The notes beneath the pieces were generated by a model that saw only the letters and a program-made list of their open reading frames with translations, ran no database searches and was not told the origin of the DNA. The translations under genes and the position numbers were made by a program. Positions 6,380-12,122 of a stretch of DNA of 12,122 nt are shown here, one piece after another. The stretch covers positions 1 through 12,122 of the forward strand of contig CALDWC010000081.1 in the NCBI GenBank assembly GCA_937923945.1. Direction: 5' to 3'. Source of the stretch: an uncultured Treponema sp. (GTDB taxonomy: Bacteria > Spirochaetota > Spirochaetia > Treponematales > Treponemataceae). Every line of letters begins with the position of its first letter. Position 1 is the first letter of the stretch.

Positions 6380-8336
6380 ACTTTTTATCGGCGGTTAAGC
6401 GTTCGATTTGTTCCGGCATGCGATACGTCCAGTTTTCCTCGTTGACCGTTCCCGGGGTATTGATACGCCGATCGCTTGAAGGCGGAAGTCTATCCGCAAT
6501 GAGCGCAAGCATGTCCTGAATTTGGAACGCCACAACGCGAGACGGTGATCGGTACAACGCTTGCAGAATCAGTGCGGTACTTGCAGGCTCCAAATCCTTA
6601 TCCGCAATTTCCGGCTCGTCAAGCTGAATCGCTTTTAAAAACGAACGCCGCTCGTCAAGCGAAAGTTCTTCGTTCCACCATTGGGTTAAGGTACTCGTGT
6701 CATGAATTGCGAGCGTCGTTACCGAAAGCGCTTTGTACTGCGCAAGCGGCGTAAAAGGCTGCGCAGGGGTGTTCCACTCGCGTTTCCAGCGGACAACGTT
6801 CAAACTGAAAATGTTCAGCTCCTCCAGTACTTTCGGCACATACGGAGGAATCGCGCCGAGGTCTTCAGCAAAGGCTTGCATGGAAACGCTCGCTAAAAGC
6901 TCAGATAGGATTTCCCGCCCCTGCGCTTCGCCGCTTTTTTCACTTTCCGCATTTTTCGTATCGTATAACGTTAAAAAGTTTTTTTGCTCTTCCGTTGAAA
7001 GAGATGACCACGCTGTTGTTGATTGAAAGTTGCAAGCAATCGTGTACAGAACTTTACCGGGCGCCTTTTCGCTGATTTTGATGAGCATCCGGTCAAGCCA
7101 TTTTTCGCGCAGCACTGTCTCAACCGTTTTTTTAAGATTATGTTTGGTAAGATCGATTTCACATTTTATTTCCGGTTTAAAAAGCCACAACTCTTCTTCA
7201 CCGATTCGGTTTGCAACTTTGTGAAGCTCGCCGTGCGAGTTTAAGTAATCGTTGTCGTTTACCGCCATCACGCGCTGTGTGTCAATGTGCGGCTCACTCA
7301 TCCAGCGGATGCGCTCCGCGGAAAACCCGTGCTGCAGCAGCTCGGCGTGGGTAATCGGCGTGTACGGAACGGTGCGCCCCAAGCACGCGGTTGTTTCACC
7401 GCGGGGAATCGCCCAGAGGCGAAAAAACCCCAAGATGTGATCGATGCGGAATGCATTACAGTATTCGTCGGTTTTTTGCAGCCGCTCTTTCCACCAGCGG
7501 TAGCCGGTTTCTTTGTGATTTTGCCAAAAATAGCTCGGAAAGCCCCAGTTCTGCCCGTGCGGATTTTGCCCGTCGGGAGCAGCTCCCGCGGTTAAATCAT
7601 ATCGGAACAATTCACCGTTTGCCCATACATCGCACGAATCTTCGTTGAGTAAAATAGGCACATCGCCTTCTAGCATAATTCCCAGAGTATTGACCGCCTG
7701 CACGGCTTCCAAAAGCTGCGCGTGTAAATTAAATTGCAACCACGTATAAAAATGCAGTTCACTTTGGAGCGGGGGACAATTCCAAGCAATATCCAACTCA
7801 TTTTTTGTCGGCGTACGCATCGCCTGCCAATCCTGCCATCTGCTTTGAAAATTTTGCTCTTTGAGATTTTTATAAACGGCGTAACTTTTAATCCAATCGT
7901 TTTTTTCAATCCATTGCGAAACGGCACTGTGCGTATCGGCAAGTTCCTGATTAAACGTGGCTTCTCGATTTTTAAAAAGCCGTTTGAGTAATCGCAGTTT
8001 TTCAGTTAAAACTTCGCGGTAGGCAAGCCGATCCAACGAGTCAAACTTTTTCCGCAATGCGGCAATTTCCGGTTGAATCGCATCCGCTCCGTCAAGACGC
8101 TCCAGCGAAATATACAAAGGATGTAGAGCAAAAGCGGAAACGAGATTGTAGGGGGAACTGTCATAGCCGGTGTCATGAACCGGTAAAATTTGTATCAGTG
8201 AAATTTTTACTTTTTTACACCATTGGGCGAATTCAACTAAGTCTAAAAACTCTCCCGTTCCGCAGCTTTTTTTTGTACGCAATGCGGCAACCGGCACCAC
8301 AACGGCAAGTTCTTTTTTAAATACTTTTGCTTTCAT
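6348..8336 (-). CDS. malQ: 4-alpha-glucanotransferase (amylomaltase, GH77), DPE2-like
   Basis: This 662-aa enzyme transfers alpha-1,4-glucan segments between maltodextrins, releasing glucose, in the cytoplasm. The N-terminal part shows the GH77 signature VHDTGYDSSPYNLVSAFALHP (about 53-73). The nucleophile is Asp299 in FRIDHILGFFRLW, the acid/base is Glu491 in AEDLGAIPPYVP, and the third carboxylate is Asp546 in AIHDTSTLTQWW. The segment NEDSCDVWANGELFRYDLTA with GQNWGFPSYFWQ, and about 190 residues between nucleophile and acid/base, resemble the plant DPE2 and Bacteroidetes type more than E. coli MalQ. DPE2 proteins usually carry N-terminal CBM20 domains; here the protein begins at the catalytic domain. 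AGGAGG at 8347-8352 (reverse strand) supports the start. It probably serves maltodextrin or glycogen turnover. It is divergent from the nucleotidyltransferase gene and convergent with thrS, so it is likely its own unit. Confidence 0.93.
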   Translation of the reverse strand: MKAKVFKKELAVVVPVAALRTKKSCGTGEFLDLVEFAQWCKKVKISLIQILPVHDTGYDSSPYNLVSAFALHPLYISLERLDGADAIQPEIAALRKKFDSLDRLAYREVLTEKLRLLKRLFKNREATFNQELADTHSAVSQWIEKNDWIKSYAVYKNLKEQNFQSRWQDWQAMRTPTKNELDIAWNCPPLQSELHFYTWLQFNLHAQLLEAVQAVNTLGIMLEGDVPILLNEDSCDVWANGELFRYDLTAGAAPDGQNPHGQNWGFPSYFWQNHKETGYRWWKERLQKTDEYCNAFRIDHILGFFRLWAIPRGETTACLGRTVPYTPITHAELLQHGFSAERIRWMSEPHIDTQRVMAVNDNDYLNSHGELHKVANRIGEEELWLFKPEIKCEIDLTKHNLKKTVETVLREKWLDRMLIKISEKAPGKVLYTIACNFQSTTAWSSLSTEEQKNFLTLYDTKNAESEKSGEAQGREILSELLASVSMQAFAEDLGAIPPYVPKVLEELNIFSLNVVRWKREWNTPAQPFTPLAQYKALSVTTLAIHDTSTLTQWWNEELSLDERRSFLKAIQLDEPEIADKDLEPASTALILQALYRSPSRVVAFQIQDMLALIADRLPPSSDRRINTPGTVNEENWTYRMPEQIERLTADKKFIALVKSIRG

Positions 8337-8490
8337 ACCATCTGCTCCTCCTATATTATATCATTTTATTGTACCATAAAAGCAAAACTTTGAAAAGAGC
8401 AAAAACGGCGAAAATTGCGGCGTTGCTTTCCGTTAATCAGCCTCATTCCACCTTGAACTTTCCGACTTCAGCGCTGAGGTTTTCAAACCC

Positions 8491-8519
8491 TTGATTGTTT
8501 TCTATATCTATGATATAGT
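8491..8519 (+). promoter_or_regulatory. Putative promoter of the nucleotidyltransferase gene
   Basis: A -35-like TTGATT (8491-8496) and a -10-like TATAGT (8514-8519) are spaced by 17 bp, about 25 bp before ATG 8544. They lie in the 207-bp divergent region shared with malQ. The rest of that region holds only a small palindrome, TCAGCGCTGA (8468-8477), and an AT-rich stretch near malQ. Confidence 0.55.
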
Positions 8520-8533
8520 TGCCGAACATTATT

Positions 8534-8538
8534 GGAGG
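8534..8538 (+). promoter_or_regulatory. Ribosome binding site deciding the start at 8544
   Basis: GGAGG stands 5 nt before ATG 8544. An in-frame TTG at 8532 overlaps the upstream edge of this site and has no site of its own, so ATG 8544 is preferred. Confidence 0.8.
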
Positions 8539-8543
8539 ACAAA

Positions 8544-9464
8544 ATGACGCCTACTTTAGTAGTTTTAGCCGCGGGGATGGGTAGTAGATTCGGCGGCATT
8601 AAACAGTTGGAATCGGTCGGTGCATATAACCAGTCGCTTTTGGATTATGGAGTGTATGATGCACTGAAAGCCGGTTTCGGAAAAATTGTGTTCGTAATCC
8701 GAAGAGATATTGAAACTGATTTTTGTGAAAAAGTATTTCACCGCATTACGCATAACTGCAATGCGGAATATGTATTCCAGGATATGGAATCGTTTTTAAC
8801 CGATGATCAGGTTAAACTCATTACTGATAGGAAAAAACCTTGGGGGACGGTGCATGCGGTGCTTTGTGCACAAAAGTGCATCAACGAACCGTTTGCGATT
8901 ATTAACGCGGATGATTTTTACGGCTTTTCTGCCTATAAAACGATCTGTAAACATTTGTCGAAAATTTCAACCGACAGTACGTCGCACGCGATGGTGTCTT
9001 ATGTGCTAAAAAATACGCTCAGCCGTTCGGGGACAGTATCACGAGGCATTTGCAAAGTAAAAAATGACAAACTCGTTTCCCTCGCCGAACATAAGGATGT
9101 CGGATACGAAATGACGGCGGACGGCGAAAAAATCGTTTCCTTATTTCACGGAGAAAAGCAAATCCTCACCGGAGACGAGCTGGTATCGATGAATCTCTTC
9201 GGTTTTGCTCCGTCGGCTTTTGCCCATTTTTCCGATTATTTTCATCAGTTTCTGGAAACGGGAATCGGCGATCCGAAAGCCGAATGTTTGCTTCCCGAAG
9301 CAGCAAGCGATATTATTAAAAAAGGGCAGGGAACGGTTTCGATTTACAAAACGGAAGAAAAGTGGTTCGGCATGACCTATCGGGAAGATCTCGGAATCGT
9401 GCGTTCCGCTATTGCCCAAAAAGTGCAGGATAAAGTATATCCTGAAAAGCTTTGGGAAAAATAA
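8544..9464 (+). CDS. Sugar-phosphate/NDP-sugar-type nucleotidyltransferase
   Basis: This 306-aa protein has the GT-A nucleotidyltransferase fold. The NTP-binding loop LAAGMGSRFGGIKQL is at residues 8-22, PWGTVHAVLCAQ at about 99-110, and the metal-binding aspartates are in INADDFYG (120-127). WFGMTYREDL at 274-283 lies near the C-terminus, as in related pyrophosphorylases. The expected reaction is sugar phosphate (or similar alcohol phosphate) plus NTP giving an activated nucleotide and pyrophosphate, for glycan or envelope synthesis in the cytoplasm. The substrate cannot be told from sequence. Neither a kinase nor a glycosyltransferase gene adjoins it, so the pathway stays open. A strong terminator follows at 9521-9559. 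It looks complete and is transcribed alone. Confidence 0.85.
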   Translation: MTPTLVVLAAGMGSRFGGIKQLESVGAYNQSLLDYGVYDALKAGFGKIVFVIRRDIETDFCEKVFHRITHNCNAEYVFQDMESFLTDDQVKLITDRKKPWGTVHAVLCAQKCINEPFAIINADDFYGFSAYKTICKHLSKISTDSTSHAMVSYVLKNTLSRSGTVSRGICKVKNDKLVSLAEHKDVGYEMTADGEKIVSLFHGEKQILTGDELVSMNLFGFAPSAFAHFSDYFHQFLETGIGDPKAECLLPEAASDIIKKGQGTVSIYKTEEKWFGMTYREDLGIVRSAIAQKVQDKVYPEKLWEK

Positions 9465-9520
9465 TCGTACTGATACCATTCATAAAAAATATGAAAACGG
9501 GGATACTCACTCTCTTGAAA

Positions 9521-9559
9521 AAAAACAGCTGCACTCAATATACCGAGGCAGCTGTTTTT
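9521..9559. terminator. Bidirectional intrinsic terminator
   Basis: AAAAACAGCTGC (9521-9532) pairs perfectly with GCAGCTGTTTTT (9548-9559) across a 15-nt loop. An A-run precedes the stem and a T-run follows it, so it can terminate both the nucleotidyltransferase (+) and the TPR lipoprotein (-), which converge here. Confidence 0.9.
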
Positions 9560-9582
9560 GCCTATTAATTTTTCAACAATAT

Positions 9583-11487
9583 TTATTCAATATCGATAAA
9601 GAAACGTTTTATATAGCGGATGCGTTCATCGCTTTTTTGCCAAAAATCACTTTCAAGAAAAGCCGACGTAACGGTTTTATATGCTTTGTACGCTTCTTTG
9701 ATATTTTTTTCACTGCCGTTTAATTCGTATGCCTGCCCCAGATAAAAATAGGCTTCGTCAAGTCGATCCGTTGAACTGCGCAAAAATTGATTTAAATCGG
9801 TGATTGCATTTTTTGCATCTCCTGCCGCAATTTCCTTTTTCGCTTTTTCCAACAAATCATCGTTCGTCACAATTTGCGTAATGGTATCAGCGGGAACGGT
9901 TAAGTCGGCAGTAGGCTTGAGAACCTTCGGTTTTGCGGTTGACGTATTCGGTTGGCGCTCCAAAACCGGTTTTATCGCCGGTGTTTCAGCAAGCGTTGTG
10001 GGCAGCACATAATCCGGAGCTTTGACGTACGGTTGTGCGCCGGATATTTTATCACCGACATGAACTTTCAGCGCGTCTTTGATAAACGAATTGGAATACG
10101 CATCATAGCGTGAAAAGTTCAAAATGTAGTCGCCCGGTTCTTTTGCATAAAAAGTAAACTCGGTGTCGCCCGATACGAATTTTCGTTGTTCATAGTTTAA
10201 ACCTTTTTGCGATGTTTGTTCGCCGAGAAAAACCCATTTTTCGCCCGGATATAAAACACGGATACGCTGATTTTGGCTCATCGAAGCGGAGCGTGAAACC
10301 GGTATCGCTTCGGAGGTCGGTTCCGCATTTTGCGGAAATTCGGAAAAATATCCCGCTTCAAGCGTTTCCGATTCACTACCGGTGAGGTCGGCATCCCCGA
10401 AATAATTTTTATCGTTGGGATCAGCAACCGCCGGTGTTTTAGTCTCCGGAATATTGGGTGTGGGTTTTACCGTATCCGCTTTTGCAATCGGAGCAGTTTG
10501 TACCGGCTTGAGATCGGTATTGCTCGGAATAGTATTTGCCGGTTTAGGATTAACGTTACCCGAAGTGGCGTTTACCGGCTTTTGATTTTTATCAACCGGC
10601 GTTGTTTTCGGTTTCGGGGTTGTTCCTGACGGCGCCATCCCACCGGTCTTATCAGGTGTCGATTTTTGATTCTTGGCGATTGCTGCAGTATTCGGTTTCG
10701 GTTGTGTTGTCGTACCGGACGGTGTTTTCGTGCCGGCTGTAGTTTCCGGCTTGTTCGTTGTATCAGCTGCCGGTTTGGGATTTGAAGACACCGTATTTTT
10801 TGCCGGCTGTGCTGTTTCCGCTGCAGATGTATTTTCCTGCTTGGACGGTTCAGTCTTTGGCAGCTGATTCTGTTGCGTTGTTTTTTCCGGTTTTGTTTCT
10901 GTCGGCGGGATTTTTACATCCGTGATTTTTGAAGCAGCTTCTTTTTCCGTGCCGCTTATCACTCCCGACGCCTGTTTTTGTGTGATTGACGTTTCATCGA
11001 CCGACTGTGCTACCTCAGATGCTTTTTTCTTCGTCGATTGCGCGTCTTTTACCGGTTGCGTTATTTCCGCCGCCGGTGTATTCTTTTGCTTTGACGTATC
11101 ATCCTTTGACGGCTGATTTTGCTGAGTCGTTTTTTTCGGTTTTGTTTCCGCAAGATTCGTTTGTCCATTTGCACCGGACGGCACATTCGGTTTCGAAGCG
11201 GGCAATGTACCATTTCCGGAGTTACTCACACTCGGATCAAGTTTCCCCGTCACCCCGCCTGTTCCGGCACCCACTTTAGTAAACGGTTTCGTACGGTCAT
11301 TATCCGAATACAGATACACCGGAGTGCCATCTTCTTGTTCTGCCGGTGATACATTTTCCGCTGAAGCGTCTGCAGCAGTATCGGCACTCTGTGCGACCGA
11401 CGGTACGGTTTCTTTTTCTTTCGATGCCGTTGTTGTTGCACATGAAAACAATACAACGATTACTAATATACTCAAAAACTTTTTCAT
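9583..11487 (-). CDS. Repeat-rich lipoprotein with C-terminal TPR domain
   Basis: This 634-aa protein has a lipoprotein signal MKKFLSILVIVVLFSC, with Cys16 the predicted acylation site. Residues about 20-395 are low-complexity Thr/Pro/Lys/Ala-rich sequence with internal duplications. A 35-residue unit at 114-148 recurs at 197-231 (ETKPKKTTQQNQ versus ETKPEKTTQQNQ), and a roughly 28-30-residue PSGTT...PKP...KNQK unit at about 256-285 recurs at 286-312. Residues about 400-480 look like a beta-sandwich domain (YPGEKWVFLGEQ, EPGDYILNFSRYDAYSN). Residues about 543-634 fit tetratricopeptide helices (LLEKAKKEIAAGDAKNAITD, EAYFYLGQAYEL). It is probably anchored in the outer or inner membrane with a disordered stalk carrying a protein-binding TPR end. 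Its ATG overlaps the TGA of the small membrane protein gene, indicating translational coupling. GGAAGGA precedes the start. Specific function unknown. Confidence 0.85.
   Translation of the reverse strand: MKKFLSILVIVVLFSCATTTASKEKETVPSVAQSADTAADASAENVSPAEQEDGTPVYLYSDNDRTKPFTKVGAGTGGVTGKLDPSVSNSGNGTLPASKPNVPSGANGQTNLAETKPKKTTQQNQPSKDDTSKQKNTPAAEITQPVKDAQSTKKKASEVAQSVDETSITQKQASGVISGTEKEAASKITDVKIPPTETKPEKTTQQNQLPKTEPSKQENTSAAETAQPAKNTVSSNPKPAADTTNKPETTAGTKTPSGTTTQPKPNTAAIAKNQKSTPDKTGGMAPSGTTPKPKTTPVDKNQKPVNATSGNVNPKPANTIPSNTDLKPVQTAPIAKADTVKPTPNIPETKTPAVADPNDKNYFGDADLTGSESETLEAGYFSEFPQNAEPTSEAIPVSRSASMSQNQRIRVLYPGEKWVFLGEQTSQKGLNYEQRKFVSGDTEFTFYAKEPGDYILNFSRYDAYSNSFIKDALKVHVGDKISGAQPYVKAPDYVLPTTLAETPAIKPVLERQPNTSTAKPKVLKPTADLTVPADTITQIVTNDDLLEKAKKEIAAGDAKNAITDLNQFLRSSTDRLDEAYFYLGQAYELNGSEKNIKEAYKAYKTVTSAFLESDFWQKSDERIRYIKRFFIDIE
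10795..10899 (-). repeat. Intragenic direct repeat in the TPR lipoprotein, unit 2
   Basis: These bases encode residues 197-231, a diverged copy of the 35-residue unit encoded at 11044-11148. Both units have exactly the same length and their starts are 249 bp apart, so an in-frame duplication or recombination is the likely origin. Confidence 0.75.
11044..11148 (-). repeat. Intragenic direct repeat in the TPR lipoprotein, unit 1
   Basis: These bases encode residues 114-148. The unit shares TTQQNQ, SKQ.NT.AAE and QP.K motifs with the unit encoded at 10795-10899. Confidence 0.75.
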
Positions 11488-11843
11488 TTAATTCCTTCCA
11501 ATAATTGCTTTATTTTTTCCGAATTTTTTTCGTGAAGCGTATCGAGGACGGCTTCATTCGGTTCGATAAAAAACTTTTCAATATCTTCCATAGTCCACAC
11601 TTTTTTTTGTTCCCGCGAAAATTGTATGGGAGGAAGCGGCAGCGGTTCATCATTGAGCCAAATATGTTCCGGAGCAATTTTAACCGACGGCAACTGAGAA
11701 TTTTCGTGCTTCGACCGCTTCCCTATGCGAATAAAAAACAACGTCAGCCCTACCAGTACGGACAGCAAAAACGCCCCGAATAAAATTTTCAGCAAAAGCG
11801 GTTTATTCAGTTTTTCACCGGTGTTTTTTAAATTTTGCCACAT
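11484..11843 (-). CDS. Small single-pass membrane protein coupled to the TPR lipoprotein
   Basis: This 119-aa protein has a short basic N-terminus, one hydrophobic segment at residues about 17-39 (LLKILFGAFLLSVLVGLTLF) followed by basic RIGKRSKH, and a soluble tail. The basic residues lie on both sides, so the topology is uncertain. The tail has a Pro/Leu-rich part (NDEPLPLPPIQF) and a charged helical end (EDIEKFF through NSEKIKQLLEGI). The stop TGA overlaps the ATG of the downstream lipoprotein gene (11484-11487), a classic coupling arrangement that suggests the two products work together at the envelope. TAGGAG (11858-11863) is the only visible ribosome binding site and stands a long 14 nt from the ATG. 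I do not recognise the family. Confidence 0.75.
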   Translation of the reverse strand: MWQNLKNTGEKLNKPLLLKILFGAFLLSVLVGLTLFFIRIGKRSKHENSQLPSVKIAPEHIWLNDEPLPLPPIQFSREQKKVWTMEDIEKFFIEPNEAVLDTLHEKNSEKIKQLLEGIK

Positions 11844-11869
11844 AGTATAAAACGGTGCTCCTACCTTTT

Positions 11870-11898
11870 ATTTTCATCGAAAACGCGTTTTTTGTCAA
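11870..11898 (-). promoter_or_regulatory. Putative promoter of the membrane protein/TPR lipoprotein pair
   Basis: On the reverse strand a perfect -35 TTGACA (11893-11898) is followed after 17 bp by a weak -10, GAAAAT (11870-11875). It lies upstream of the ribosome binding site of the 119-aa gene and would drive both genes. Confidence 0.5.
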
Positions 11899-11940
11899 TA
11901 GGAAGATACGTGAAAAACACGACAAGAGCTTTGGGAATCG

Positions 11941-12034
11941 CTGATTAAAGACTTGGCACTGAAAAGTAGTCTCTAAAAATCTAACCCGAGTTTTTGAAAG
12001 ATGCCCTCAATTATCGATTGAATTAATCAGTGCC
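11941..12034. repeat. Dispersed hairpin repeat, copy 3 (long form)
   Basis: This copy begins CTGATTAA (11941-11948) and ends TTAATCAG (12023-12030), an 8-bp terminal inverted repeat. A second pair, GGCACTG (11955-11961) with CAGTGCC (12028-12034), overlaps the right end. Inside, 11970-11986 matches 20-36 of copy 1 exactly, and ATCGATTGAATTAATCAG (12013-12030) matches the ends of copies 1 and 2 except that its first base differs. The inner stem seen in copy 1 is imperfect here. Terminal inverted repeats, small size and no gene suggest a MITE-like unit. Confidence 0.65.
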
Positions 12035-12122
12035 TCATTTAGGGTGAAGTTTTCACTGGTCATTGACAATCCGTTTCAAGAGTACTATGAAAAAATTATT
12101 ATAAAGCGGTACTACTCTTTTT
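11963..12122 (+). other. Open frame running through the repeat and off the window end
   Basis: A frame is open from 11963 (after a TGA at 11960-11962) to the window end, about 53 codons with no ATG. Its left part is the hairpin repeat. From about 12032 it reads protein-like sequence including FRVKFSLVIDNPFQEYYEKI. It could be a truncated gene whose 5' part was replaced by the repeat, as proposed for 6215-6379. A -35/-10-like pair, TTGACA 12063-12068 and TATGAA 12086-12091 (17-bp spacer), lies inside it and instead could drive a gene beyond the window. The two readings compete, and the evidence for either is weak. Confidence 0.25.

Noticed and set aside
6210..6398. 62-aa + strand protein from GTG 6210.
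   Set aside because: There is no ribosome binding site, the start lies on the hairpin repeat, and the composition is off-frame-like. The overlapping 6215-6379 frame looks like the true, decayed coding frame.
8355..8385. malQ promoter with TATAAT (8355-8360, reverse strand).
   Set aside because: The transcript would start within the ribosome binding site at 8347-8352, and the best -35 (8380-8385) is 19 bp away. The match may be chance in AT-rich DNA.
10330..11349. Long + strand open frames opposite the TPR lipoprotein.
   Set aside because: They mirror the biased T/P/K codons of the real - strand gene and lack starts with ribosome binding sites.
12079..12122. Terminator-like inverted repeat AGAGTA...TACTCT followed by T residues at the window end.
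   Set aside because: The stem is short and AT-rich, with a mismatch and a long loop, and the T-run is cut by the window edge. It is not strong enough to call.

Overview
The window reads as chromosomal DNA of a host-associated spirochaete, most likely a Treponema (inference). The clues are a threonyl-tRNA synthetase without a TGS domain, two large lipoproteins with short treponeme-style lipoboxes, moderate-to-low GC, and little resemblance of the surface proteins to model bacteria. No rRNA, tRNA, CRISPR array, transposase or phage gene is visible.

Layout. Positions 1-316 hold a hairpin repeat (about 15-78), the likely 3' end of a truncated gene (stop 148-150) and a 158-nt multi-hairpin element (151-308). 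Next, on the + strand, come a secreted WD40-like protein with a C-terminal putative outer-membrane barrel (317-2209) and, 53 nt later, a lipoprotein with FN3/Ig-like domains (2263-4086). A second copy of the multi-hairpin element (4087-4243) starts right after that stop codon. thrS (4384-6144) follows from its own near-consensus promoter. A short hairpin (6183-6210) abuts a decayed coding fragment (about 6215-6379). malQ (6348-8336) lies on the - strand and encodes a DPE2-type 4-alpha-glucanotransferase. A sugar-phosphate-type nucleotidyltransferase (8544-9464, +) diverges from it. A bidirectional terminator (9521-9559) separates this gene from a - strand pair: a 119-aa membrane protein (11484-11843) whose stop overlaps the start of a repeat-rich TPR lipoprotein (9583-11487). 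The right end carries a third copy of the hairpin repeat (about 11941-12034), followed by an open frame that runs off the window.

How the genes relate. Two envelope modules flank a housekeeping and carbohydrate core. The left module (barrel protein plus lipoprotein) and the right module (anchored small protein plus TPR lipoprotein) each look like co-transcribed surface or periplasmic systems of unknown function. The core provides tRNA charging, maltodextrin metabolism and nucleotide-sugar synthesis, but the strands and promoters indicate separate transcription units.

The most unusual content is non-coding. The two 158-nt elements keep the same order of stems while their stem sequences differ by compensatory changes. 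A second repeat family, in three copies, sits each time next to what looks like a coding remnant.
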